From Bradyrhizobium sp. WD16 (GTDB lineage Bacteria > Pseudomonadota > Alphaproteobacteria > Rhizobiales > Xanthobacteraceae), in the NCBI RefSeq assembly GCF_024181725.1, contig NZ_CP028908.1, forward strand, positions 5,383,501-5,447,500: a DNA stretch of 64,000 bases, given 5' to 3'. The notes beneath the pieces were generated by a model. That model did no database searches and was not told where the DNA came from. It saw nothing but the letters and a program-made list of their open reading frames with translations. The position numbers were made by a program, and so were the translations under genes. Shown in pieces: positions 1 to 9,197 of the stretch; the first letter of the stretch is position 1, and each line of letters starts with the position of its first letter.

Positions 1-1290
1 GATCTGCTGCGCGACATCGCTCGCGATCCGCTTATAGGCTTCGTCGAGGGCGATCTCCCCGGATACCGCCTGGCCGATACGGCTGATCACGGCGTTGAAG
101 ATGACGCGGCTGGCCGGATAGCCCTGGAGTTGATTGGCAGCCGGCGCGAGCTGGGCGACGCTGTCGCTGAACACCTTGAGCGCCGCCTTCGCTGCGGGCG
201 ACGCGCCCTTGTAGTCCAGGCCCCGCCTGGCAAGGCCGATGTGACCCGGCACGAACAGCGAGCGCGCGTAGAATTCGGCGACGACGTCTTCGCTGGCGAG
301 ATAGTCGAGCACGCGGGCGACCTCGGCGGGATGTTTGGTCGACTTGATGCCGACCAGCGCCGCACCGCCGGGCATTCCGGAGCAGTTCGCCGGTCCGCAC
401 GGCGTCGGCACTGCGACCCAATCGAAATCAGTGCCGATCGTCTTGTCGAACTGGCCGATCTGCCAGGACCCCGACTCGTACATGACGACCTGGGCGTTCT
501 TGAATTCCTCATTGGCGCCGCGATAGGCCGCGCCTGCCACGACTCCCCACAACTCCTTCGACATCACGCCGCCGTTGTGCCAGTCATAGATGAGCTGCGC
601 GGCCCGCCTGAAACCGTCATCAACGACCGCCGGCTCTCCCTTCGGATTGAAGACAGTCGCGCCTTGCGAGATCGCGAGGCCGAAGAAGCGGTGACCGGAA
701 CGGTCGAACGCGATCGGAAACGGCACCTGGACCTTGGCCGCGACCTCCTTCGTCGCACTGGCCCAGTCTTCCCAAGTTGCCTTCGCGCCAGGCATCGTCA
801 CGCCCGCCTGCTCGAACAAGGTCTTGTTGACGAAGGGGCCGGTGATCGTGAGCTGCGTCATGAAGCCGGGGATCGAGGTCGTATCGCCCGGCACGCGCAT
901 CCATTGCAGGAACGGTCCGTAATTCGCCTCCCAATAGGCGGCGTCCTTCAGATAGGGACGCAGGTCGAGCATATAACGCGCGAGCCCACCCATATCGCCG
1001 ACCCGGGCGATATCCGGCCCCTGCCCCGATGCAAGCTGCACCGGCAGCGTCTCATTGATGGCCTTGAAGGGCACCTGATCGAGGGCGACGTGGATGTCCT
1101 TGTTGGACTCCTCGAACCGCTTGAGCAGGTCGGCGATGACCTCCCCCTCATTGCCGTCCGAATACCAGGTCATGCGCAGCGTCGTCTGCGCGTCGGCGCC
1201 CCAGGTCACCGGCGCACCACCACCAAACGCCGCCACAAGGCTCCCGGCCAATAGCGCCAGGGTCGGAGACCATCGCGTCCTTCTCATCAT
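1..1290 (-). CDS. Extracellular sugar-type ABC transporter substrate-binding protein (family 1), C-terminus cut by window edge
   Basis: The minus strand is open from an ATG at 1290 to the window edge (430 codons, no stop). The start is preceded by GGAGG 5 nt upstream; a second ATG at 1287 is equally usable. Residues 1-32 form a signal peptide (basic MMRRTRW, then a hydrophobic core). The mature part has family-1 binding-protein features: LRMTWYSDGNEGEV at the mature N-terminus, SGQGPDIARVGD, then segments such as MPGGAALVGIKSTKHP. Family knowledge: these periplasmic proteins bind sugars or polyols for ABC importers, so permease and ATPase genes would be expected beyond the left edge. It is divergent from a LacI-type gene, the usual arrangement for regulated sugar uptake. 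Substrate unknown. Confidence 0.9.
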   Translation of the reverse strand, partial: MMRRTRWSPTLALLAGSLVAAFGGGAPVTWGADAQTTLRMTWYSDGNEGEVIADLLKRFEESNKDIHVALDQVPFKAINETLPVQLASGQGPDIARVGDMGGLARYMLDLRPYLKDAAYWEANYGPFLQWMRVPGDTTSIPGFMTQLTITGPFVNKTLFEQAGVTMPGAKATWEDWASATKEVAAKVQVPFPIAFDRSGHRFFGLAISQGATVFNPKGEPAVVDDGFRRAAQLIYDWHNGGVMSKELWGVVAGAAYRGANEEFKNAQVVMYESGSWQIGQFDKTIGTDFDWVAVPTPCGPANCSGMPGGAALVGIKSTKHPAEVARVLDYLASEDVVAEFYARSLFVPGHIGLARRGLDYKGASPAAKAALKVFSDSVAQLAPAANQLQGYPASRVIFNAVISRIGQAVSGEIALDEAYKRIASDVAQQI

Positions 1291-1468
1291 TCCGTCCTCC
1301 CGGCAGTCCACTTGATCCTGTTTTCCGGACTTCGGATCGGCGCTGCCGCCCGGTCGCACCGGCAAGCGGTGTGACCACGACGACGCAACGGGTTCCGCGC
1401 CTGGCGAACTCCTCCCGATCCCGCAGCCGCCCCTTTTTGCCGAGAGCGTTAACCGCGACGAAATACAG

Positions 1469-1486
1469 CTTGGCAAACGTTTACCC
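1469..1486. promoter_or_regulatory. Candidate LacI-family operator
   Basis: The 267-bp divergent region holds GGCAAACGTTTACC, an imperfect palindrome with a perfect AAACGTTT centre (1475-1482). LacI-family operators typically have a central CG inside such a palindrome. A weaker relative, AGCGTTAACCGC, lies about 30 bp to the left. The site lies about 70 bp from the regulator start and about 180 bp from the binding-protein start, so it could control both genes. Assignment is by motif shape and position only. Confidence 0.5.
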
Positions 1487-1557
1487 ACGCTGTCAATTGG
1501 GGATATTTCATTTTCACGCACCATCGGCTCTAAGAGCCAGGGCGGAGACTTGACCGC

Positions 1558-2559
1558 ATGAAAGACAGCAAACGAGGCTCGACAAGCGCGTCACTGGCGA
1601 CGGTCGCCGCGGCCACCGGCGTCTCGATCGCCACGGTGTCACGCATCGTCAATGGCGAAACCCGCCGCGCCTCGGCCGAGACGGTCGAACGAGTCCGCCA
1701 GGCCATCGAGGCGATCGGCTATCAGCCGAACCATGTCGGACGCACCCTGCGACGACGCGAAAGCCGCCTGGTAGCGATGCTGGCGCCTAATCTCGACAAC
1801 CCGGTGATGTCGGCGATTGCTGCCTCGACCGAAGCGGCGCTGCGGGCTGCCGGTTATGTCATGATCCTCTGTGATACGCACGACCAGCCTGAACTGCAGG
1901 ACGACTATCTCAATGCCATGCGCGCGCAGGTCGTCCGCGGCTATGTGATCGTCGCCAGCGTTGCGAGCCCTGTCCTGCAGGATTTCGTCAGCGATGGCGC
2001 GCCCATCGTTTTCGTCAACAGACGCAATCCGTTCGGCGGCGGCGCCTTCGTCGGCATCGACAACGTCAAGGCCGGCGCCGATGCGGCGGACCACCTCCTG
2101 TCAAACGGCGTAAACCGGCCCGGCGTTCTTTTCCCGACGCAAGGCTCGACGGTCACACGCGATCGCGTCGACGGATTCTGCCGGCGCCTTCTCGCTCACG
2201 GCCTGTCTCGGAGCGAGATCGCGACGGCGCATGCGCCGGGACTGTCCCATCTGGAGGTCGGATATGAGGCCGCGCGCAATCTGCTCGACGCGAACCAGCG
2301 GCCGACGGGACTGCTCTGCGTCAGCGACCAGATTGCTTATGGGGCCTATCGCTTCGCGCGCGAAGCCGGCATTCGCATTCCCGACGACTGCGCCCTCGTC
2401 GGCATCGACGGCAATCGTCTGAACGCCTGGATCGCGCCATGGCTACGATCGATTCACGTGCGTTATGAGGATTTCGGCGGTGCGGTCGTTGAACTGCTGC
2501 TCGACGTCTGGGGCGGCAAGACCCCGGTCGAGCGGATCATGCCCCATGTGATGGCCTGA
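1558..2559 (+). CDS. LacI/GalR-family transcriptional regulator
   Basis: A 333-residue protein of normal length for the family. Residues about 12-60 form the LacI helix-turn-helix and hinge (ATVAAATGVSIATVSRIVNG, then GYQPNHVGRTLRRRES). The rest is a periplasmic-binding-protein-like effector domain with FVNRRNPFGG, GLLCVSDQIAYGAYRFA and ALVGIDG. It is divergent from the sugar-type binding-protein gene, so it probably represses that transporter, and perhaps itself, with a sugar as inducer. That role is inferred from position. No dedicated terminator is seen just after its stop; the hairpin at 2593-2610 looks oriented for the opposite strand but may serve both. Confidence 0.93.
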   Translation: MKDSKRGSTSASLATVAAATGVSIATVSRIVNGETRRASAETVERVRQAIEAIGYQPNHVGRTLRRRESRLVAMLAPNLDNPVMSAIAASTEAALRAAGYVMILCDTHDQPELQDDYLNAMRAQVVRGYVIVASVASPVLQDFVSDGAPIVFVNRRNPFGGGAFVGIDNVKAGADAADHLLSNGVNRPGVLFPTQGSTVTRDRVDGFCRRLLAHGLSRSEIATAHAPGLSHLEVGYEAARNLLDANQRPTGLLCVSDQIAYGAYRFAREAGIRIPDDCALVGIDGNRLNAWIAPWLRSIHVRYEDFGGAVVELLLDVWGGKTPVERIMPHVMA

Positions 2560-2592
2560 CTGCCTCTCCCCCTGCTGCCTTCGACATGGAAA

Positions 2593-2610
2593 GGCCGCCC
2601 GAAGGCGGCC
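2593..2610 (-). terminator. UUCG-loop hairpin between convergent genes
   Basis: Stem GGCCGCC / GGCGGCC (7 bp perfect) closes a TTCG loop when read on the minus strand, followed by TTTCC. The extra-stable C(UUCG)G tetraloop and the short T-run point to termination of a minus-strand transcript coming from 2625 and beyond. It may also stop the LacI transcript. Confidence 0.6.
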
Positions 2611-2624
2611 CTTCGATTGCGCTG

Positions 2625-2864
2625 TCAGTAGCCGGTCCGTACCGATCCGCCGACGCTCGCGCCAGTAGCGGAGCCGGTTGTATGCGCACCAGCCTTGAGA
2701 CCAGTGCTGTGGCGGCGGACGTGGGCCGATCCGCTCGCCGACCCGGTGGTGCGGCCCGGTGCATACCCGGACGCACCTGGATAGCCCTTCTTCGGGCGAA
2801 GACGCTGCGGCTCCGGCTGATCAAGGTCGCCGCCCGGCTCGTCGAGACGACCGGTCGCGTGCAT
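2625..2864 (-). CDS. Possible small Gly/Ser/Thr-rich hypothetical protein
   Basis: An open frame ends just before the UUCG hairpin. Its C-terminal 45 residues are Gly/Ser/Thr/Ala-rich and semi-repetitive (GRTTGSASGSAHV, TGLKAGAHTTGSATGASV). I place a start at the ATG at 2864, but the frame opens as far as 2996 and no clear Shine-Dalgarno site decides. No family is recognised. The adjacent minus-strand terminator supports a transcript here, and the biased C-terminus looks coding. The N-terminal half looks like random high-GC translation, so the true start may lie further in. Nothing else is seen between here and 3100. Confidence 0.35.
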   Translation of the reverse strand: MHATGRLDEPGGDLDQPEPQRLRPKKGYPGASGYAPGRTTGSASGSAHVRRHSTGLKAGAHTTGSATGASVGGSVRTGY

Positions 2865-3100
2865 CTCGCCTTCGCCGCCTGTTGTCCGGAAGCCGATTTG
2901 TTCCGCGGATTGCCCGCCGCGCTGATGCCTTGCGGCCCGTAAAAGGCGGGGCGTGAGCCCCAACGATCCCCCCGTTTCCTCCAGCGCGTTCGTCAAGGTA
3001 AGGTTCGTCAGACGGTGAAATATCCGAATGACGGCGCGCGCTTGAAATCCGAAATACGCCGAAACTACCCACAGACGTTGGTCGTCGTGAATCGATCGGG

Positions 3101-4000
3101 CTAGGCCGCGACCATACTGACGAAACCGTCGAGTTCCTCGGCTAATGCCACTTGCCAGTCCGGCATCGTCACATCGAAGACGGCGTTCAATCGGCCGTGG
3201 TCGAGCCTGCTGTTGAGCGGCCGCCGCGCCTTGGTCGGAAAGTCGGATGTGGCGATCGGGATCACCCGCTCCGCGACAACCGGCACACCCCGCGCCTTCA
3301 ATCCTTCGACGATGGCGGTGGCGAAGCCGTGCCAGCTGGTGGTGCCGGCTGCGCTAACGTTGACGATGCCGCCGCCGCCAACAAATGGCGCCTGCCCGGC
3401 CAATTGCTTGCGCAGGATGCCGGTCACGGCCCCGGCAATGATCCGCGCCGATGTCGGCGCGCCGAACTGATCGGCAACGATGCGCAACTCTTGGCGCTCG
3501 CGGGCGAGACGCGCGATGGTCCTCAGGAAATTCTTGCCGTCGACAGCGTAGACCCAGCTGGTCCGGACGATGAGGTGTGGACAGCCGGTGCGCGCGATGG
3601 CGCGCTCGCCCGCAAGTTTGCTGGCACCATAGACCGACAGTGGCGACGGCTCGTCCTGTTCGCGCCAGGGGTTCTCGCCAGTGCCGTCGAAGACATAATC
3701 CGTCGAAAAATGCACCAGCGGCACGCCTCGTCCTGCCGCCCAAGCCGCCAGCGCGGCCGGCGCCTCTGCGTTGATCCGGAACGCAAGGTCGCGCTCGTCT
3801 TCGGCGAGGTCCACCGCGGTATAGGCCGCCGGATTGACGATCAACTGCGGCCGGACTTCATCGAGAGCCCGCTCAATGGAGCCCGGTTGCGACAGATCCA
3901 GCGCCGCGCGGTCGGCCGCGATCACCGTGCCGAACTCCGCCAGCGGTTGCCACAGCGCCCGACCGACCTGACCGGTGACCCCGGTGAGCAGGATCCGCAT
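3101..4000 (-). CDS. rfbD: dTDP-4-dehydrorhamnose reductase
   Basis: This enzyme reduces dTDP-4-dehydro-L-rhamnose with NAD(P)H, the last step of dTDP-L-rhamnose synthesis. The 299-residue protein has the Rossmann motif TGVTGQVG (residues 6-13), the STDYVFDG segment (about 99-106) and the short-chain dehydrogenase YGASK pair (Tyr124, Lys128). The start ATG at 4000 overlaps the rfbC stop as TGATG, so the two genes are translationally coupled. A GTG at 4003 is possible but less likely. The rfbA and rfbB partners that supply the substrate are not in this window. Confidence 0.95.
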   Translation of the reverse strand: MRILLTGVTGQVGRALWQPLAEFGTVIAADRAALDLSQPGSIERALDEVRPQLIVNPAAYTAVDLAEDERDLAFRINAEAPAALAAWAAGRGVPLVHFSTDYVFDGTGENPWREQDEPSPLSVYGASKLAGERAIARTGCPHLIVRTSWVYAVDGKNFLRTIARLARERQELRIVADQFGAPTSARIIAGAVTGILRKQLAGQAPFVGGGGIVNVSAAGTTSWHGFATAIVEGLKARGVPVVAERVIPIATSDFPTKARRPLNSRLDHGRLNAVFDVTMPDWQVALAEELDGFVSMVAA

Positions 4001-4554
4001 CACACCTCTCCATAGACCGGAAGACCGGTGATTTCAGCCAGGTGACGTCCGGCGGCATCCCGCGCCGAAAGCGTCGGCGCATCGATCCGCCAGTCGATGC
4101 CAAGCACCGGATCGTTCCACTTCACCACGACTTCATTCTCCGGCGTGTAGAGTTCGTCGCATTTATAGAAAAAATCGGCTGTGTCCGAAAGCACGGCAAA
4201 ACCGTGGGCGAAGCCGCGTGGCACCCAGAACTGCCGGCGATTGTCCTCGCTCAGTTCGACCGCGACGTGGCGCCCGAACGTGGGGCTGCCGCGACGGACA
4301 TCGACCGCGACGTCGATCACAGTCCCGCGCAGCACGGTGACGAGCTTGCCTTGTGCCTTCGGATTCTGCAGGTGCAGGCCGCGCAGCACGCCGCGCGCCG
4401 AGCGGGACATGTTGTCCTGGACGAATGGACGCCGGATGCCGGCCGCCGCATAACGCTCGGCCTGATAGCTTTCGAGGAAGAATCCGCGCGCATCGCCGAA
4501 CAGCTTCGGCTCGATGATGAGCACCTCGGGAATTTCGGTCGCGATGATATTCAT
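4000..4554 (-). CDS. rfbC: dTDP-4-dehydrorhamnose 3,5-epimerase
   Basis: It converts dTDP-4-dehydro-6-deoxyglucose to dTDP-4-dehydrorhamnose. The 184-residue protein carries RmlC hallmarks: GDARGFFLESY, LRGLHLQ with the expected catalytic base His61, VPRGFAHGFAVLS, and Tyr130 (FFYKCDELY), the expected catalytic acid. The frame opens further to 4572, but GGAG lies 5 nt upstream of the ATG at 4554, which matches the usual N-terminus (MNIIATEIPEV). First gene of a two-gene operon with rfbD. A palindromic repeat array begins 78 bp upstream. Confidence 0.95.
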   Translation of the reverse strand: MNIIATEIPEVLIIEPKLFGDARGFFLESYQAERYAAAGIRRPFVQDNMSRSARGVLRGLHLQNPKAQGKLVTVLRGTVIDVAVDVRRGSPTFGRHVAVELSEDNRRQFWVPRGFAHGFAVLSDTADFFYKCDELYTPENEVVVKWNDPVLGIDWRIDAPTLSARDAAGRHLAEITGLPVYGEV

Positions 4555-4631
4555 GAACACTCCGATCGGCATCGCTTCGAACTGCAGTAGACTTTTCTAG
4601 CCTCCGCTCCGATAGAATCGGAGCGGAGGCT

Positions 4632-4961
4632 CTAGTGTGGCGTCTCGCAATTGCCTATGTCCTTTGCGGCAAGCCCCTGTAGGCAATTGCGAGACATAAG
4701 CCACACTAGCTTTTTGATTTTGCTAGTGTCCTGATGTCTCCGAATTACCGTGCGAGGGTGAGGCAAATGAAGCGGTAATTCGGAGACAGGACACTAGTGT
4801 GGCGTCTCGCAATTGCCTACCGCCTTTGCGGCCAGTCTCTCGTAGGCAATTGCGAGACATAAGCCACACTAGCGCTTTGATTTTGCTAGTGTCCTTTATG
4901 TCTCCGAATTACCGTGCGAGCGTGAGGCAAATGGAGCGGTAATTCGGAGACAGGACACTAG
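4632..4961. repeat. Compound palindromic array A-linker-B-A-linker-B
   Basis: Four palindromic modules fill the divergent gap between rfbC and the CoA-transferase gene. A1 is 4632-4709 (left end CTAGTGTGGCGTCTCGCAAT, right end CATAAGCCACACTAG). A linker CTTTTTGATTTTG is followed by B1 at 4723-4797. A2 (4794-4872) shares its CTAG with B1, giving ACACTAGTGT at the joint. A variant linker CGCTTTGATTTTG leads to B2 at 4886-4961. Each module can fold into one long hairpin with an apical loop containing TTTGCGGC (A) or, on the other strand, TTTGCC (B). The two A-linker-B units look like a tandem duplication with later drift in the loops. Confidence 0.9.
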
Positions 4962-4972
4962 GTTTTTGTTTT

Positions 4973-5023
4973 GACGCGTTTTCTTCGCGCGAACCGGTAT
5001 CCACTTCACTGGAAAACGCTCTA
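4973..5023. repeat. RIME-like imperfect palindrome
   Basis: GACGCGTTTTCTTCGCG at the left and GGAAAACGCTCTA at the right form an imperfect inverted repeat around GAACCGGTATCCAC. Sequences of this form (GCGTTTTC...GAACCGGTATCCAC...GAAAACGC) recur many times in Rhizobiales intergenic regions and are generally treated as RIME/BIME-type elements. It sits 11 bp after the last B module, so two unrelated repeat families abut. From 5024 to 5312 I see nothing beyond the leader of the next gene. Confidence 0.7.
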
Positions 5024-5231
5024 ATAGCGCGAACGTTGCAACTTGATCACCCGGCCGCAGAGAGTTTGGGAGCCCGCAAACGATGCTGACGCGTCCCATT
5101 CTACATCGTCATCGGACAACGTCTTCCCTCATCCGCTCGCCCGCCCGTATGCCGGGCCGGAAACCGCCCCTATGAACACATGCCTGCTCGAAGAACGCGC
5201 AGCACTCTCGCCGATTACGCAGATCGCTTGA

Positions 5232-6830
<1,599 letters not shown>

Positions 6831-6841
6831 CGCGTGGCGCC

Positions 6842-7735
6842 TCAAGACACCGCCGGGAATCCGAACAACCGCTGCGGGTTGTCGACCAGGATGCGATTGC
6901 GCGTCGCCTCGTCTGGCACCCAGTCGACCAGCAAATCGAGCAGGTCCGCCACCGTCATCATCACGCCCCAGTTGGCGACGTGGGGCCAGTCCGAGCCCCA
7001 GATGCAGCGCGTCGGCGCGGCATCGACCAGGCGATGGGCGAAGGGGATGGTGTCGGCATACGGAGACCCTTCGACCGTATTGCGATAGGCGCCGGACAAG
7101 CGCACCCAGGCGCCGTCGCGCGCCAGGGCGACCAGCATCGCAAAGCCCGGATCATCGACGCCGCGCGAGGTGGGAAAGTGCCCCATGTGGTCGATCAGGA
7201 AGGGCACCGGCAGGCGGGCGAGCTGTGAGGCGATCGCCGGCAGCTGGCCGGCCTCGATCAGGAACTGGAGATGCCAGCCCATTTCGCGGCACATCGCGCC
7301 GTAATCGGCGAGCCGGTCGAAACCGATGCCACCGCCATAGAGGACGTTGAGCCGCAGGCCGACGACGCCGCTGTCCTTGAGCGCGCGCCGCTCCGCCTCA
7401 CCCGCCTCGAGCGCCATCACCGCAATGCCGCGCAACCGCTGCGGATGATGGCGCAGGGTCCCGACCATGAGGCGGTTGTCCGTGCCATGAACGCTGACCT
7501 GGGTCAGCACGCCATAGGTCATGCCGAGGGTATCCAGCATCGACAGATACTGAGCCTCCGACGCCGGCGGCGGGGTATAGCTGCGCGCCGCGACGAAGGG
7601 ATAATCCGGCGGTGCGCCGATGACGTGGCAATGGGTGTCGACTGCCCCCTTGGGCACCTTGAGTCGCTTCGGCTGCGGCTGCACCGCCGGCGGGGCCGGA
7701 CAGCCCGGCGGGGGCGCTGCGCTGTCGTTCGTCAT
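6842..7735 (-). CDS. Amidohydrolase family 2 protein, LigI-like (2-pyrone-4,6-dicarboxylate lactonase-like)
   Basis: A 297-residue TIM-barrel metal-dependent hydrolase. Visible motifs are DTHCHVIG (His35, His37), HGTDNR, GLRLN, IDHMGH (His183) and WGSDWPH (Asp249), matching LigI-type lactonases that open aromatic-derived lactones. The start ATG at 7735 lies 2 nt after the stop of the MFS gene, so it is co-transcribed and probably coupled with it. The N-terminus is Pro-rich with no signal peptide, so it is cytoplasmic. It is a paralogue of the broken gene at 13840-14810. Pairing with an aromatic-acid-type transporter suggests uptake and hydrolysis of an aromatic breakdown product; the substrate is inferred only at that level. 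Confidence 0.88.
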   Translation of the reverse strand: MTNDSAAPPPGCPAPPAVQPQPKRLKVPKGAVDTHCHVIGAPPDYPFVAARSYTPPPASEAQYLSMLDTLGMTYGVLTQVSVHGTDNRLMVGTLRHHPQRLRGIAVMALEAGEAERRALKDSGVVGLRLNVLYGGGIGFDRLADYGAMCREMGWHLQFLIEAGQLPAIASQLARLPVPFLIDHMGHFPTSRGVDDPGFAMLVALARDGAWVRLSGAYRNTVEGSPYADTIPFAHRLVDAAPTRCIWGSDWPHVANWGVMMTVADLLDLLVDWVPDEATRNRILVDNPQRLFGFPAVS

Positions 7736-7737
7736 GG

Positions 7738-9021
7738 TCAATCCGCCAAGAGAATGCGGCCGCGGGTTTCCGGCAAGGCATAGGCCGCAAGGAAGAACAC
7801 CGCATAGGCGACCACCGCAAAGATGGCGATGGCGTTGGCGAGCGTCGTGGTCTGCGACAGATAGCCGACCAGCGCCGGAAACAGCGCGCCAATGCCGCGG
7901 CCGAAATTGTAGCAGAAGCCCTGCCCCGAACCGCGCAGGCGTGTCGGATAGAGTTCGGTGAGGAACGGCCCCATGCCGGAGAAATAGCCCGAGGCGAAGA
8001 AGCCGAGCGGGAAGCCGAGCAGCCACAGCACCTCGTTGGTAAAGGTGATCTGGGTATAGACCAGCACCACCACGATGGCGCCCAGCGAGAACAGCAGGAA
8101 CAGCTTGCGGCGACCGATGCGGTCGGCGAGCCAGGCGCCGACCAGATAGCCGACGAAGGAGCCGATGATCAGCGCCGCGAGATAGCCGGTCGAGGACACG
8201 ATGGAGAGCTTGCGCTCGGTGGTGAGGAAGCGCGGCACCCAGAAGGTGACGGCGTAGTAGCCGCCCTGGCAGCCGGTGGCGACGAGGGAGGCCAATAGGG
8301 TGGTCTTCAGGATCGGCCCCTCGAAGATCTCCCAGATCGCCGACCTGTCGCCACTGACCTGCTGATGGGCCAGGGTCTGCGCCGCGATGCTCGGCTCCTC
8401 GACATATCTGCGCAGGAAGAACACCAGCAGCGCCGGCAGCACACCGACCGCGAACATCCAGCGCCAGGCCTGCTCGGGCGGCAGCAGCGAGAACAGTACC
8501 GCCTGGGTCAGAACCGCGATGCCCCAGCCGACCGCCCAGCCCGATTGCACCGAGCCGACCGCGCGACCGCGATATTGCGCACGGATGGTTTCGCCCATCA
8601 GCACCGCGCCGGCTGCCCACTCGCCGCCGAAGCCGAGGCCGAGCAGCGCCCTTGCGATCAGGAGCTGGTTGAAGTCCTGGACGAAGGCGCAGACCAGCGA
8701 GAACACCGAAAACCAGACGATGGTGATCTGCAGCGTGCGGACGCGGCCGATGCGGTCGCAGAGGAACCCGGCAAGCCAGCCGCCGATCGCGGAGGCGAGC
8801 AGCGTCACGGTGCCGGCAAGGCCGGCGAGACCCGCATCGACACTCCACAGCTTGATGATGGTGCCGATCACCAGCGGGTAGATCATGAAATCCATGCCGT
8901 CGAGCGCCCAGCCGGTGGCACAGGCCCAGAAGGTGCGGCGCTCGGCCGTATTCATGTCGCGATAGAACGCCATCAGGCTGGTGTCCTGCGGCTCGACGAC
9001 ACCCGCGCTCTCGGTGGTCAT
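7738..9021 (-). CDS. MFS transporter, aromatic acid:H+ symporter (AAHS)-like
   Basis: A 427-residue inner-membrane carrier with about 12 hydrophobic segments. The first signature is CDRIGRVRTLQI in loop 2-3, repeated as ADRIGRRKLFLL in loop 8-9. GWALDGMDFMIYPLV in helix 1 carries the acidic residue typical of AAHS/sialate-type symporters. GGEWAAGAVLMGE in helix 4 and ELYPTRLRGSGQGFCYNFGRG in helix 10-11 are also characteristic. A strong ribosome site, GGGGGAGG, precedes the ATG at 9021. The gene leads directly into the LigI-like hydrolase. Likely substrate is an aromatic or pyrone carboxylate; this is inference from family and neighbour. Confidence 0.9.
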   Translation of the reverse strand: MTTESAGVVEPQDTSLMAFYRDMNTAERRTFWACATGWALDGMDFMIYPLVIGTIIKLWSVDAGLAGLAGTVTLLASAIGGWLAGFLCDRIGRVRTLQITIVWFSVFSLVCAFVQDFNQLLIARALLGLGFGGEWAAGAVLMGETIRAQYRGRAVGSVQSGWAVGWGIAVLTQAVLFSLLPPEQAWRWMFAVGVLPALLVFFLRRYVEEPSIAAQTLAHQQVSGDRSAIWEIFEGPILKTTLLASLVATGCQGGYYAVTFWVPRFLTTERKLSIVSSTGYLAALIIGSFVGYLVGAWLADRIGRRKLFLLFSLGAIVVVLVYTQITFTNEVLWLLGFPLGFFASGYFSGMGPFLTELYPTRLRGSGQGFCYNFGRGIGALFPALVGYLSQTTTLANAIAIFAVVAYAVFFLAAYALPETRGRILLAD

Positions 9022-9197
9022 TGGCTTCCTCCCCCTGTTTTACACGCGCGCCGGGCGAATCGCCTCCTCGGCGCGCATCACGCGCCCGCAAGTCGGCACG
9101 ATTGTTCCCACGGGTCAATATGTTAGAGCCGTTTCGGCCGCCCTGCCAAGCTCTGCCGCCGAGGCATGCAGGCCATCCTGACATGGAGCGAAATGCG

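Noticed and set aside
4632-4961. Palindromic modules as ordinary rho-independent terminators
   Set aside because: They lie in divergent and tandem 5' gaps, lack T-runs after the stem and have long arms with a fixed bulge.
4632-4961. CRISPR array
   Set aside because: Repeats are palindromic modules with related loops and fixed linkers, not identical short repeats with unique spacers; no cas gene is near.
6842-9184. 780-codon minus-strand frame that could suggest an MFS-amidohydrolase fusion
   Set aside because: The MFS protein is in another frame (7738-9021); the amidohydrolase has its own ATG at 7735. No fusion.
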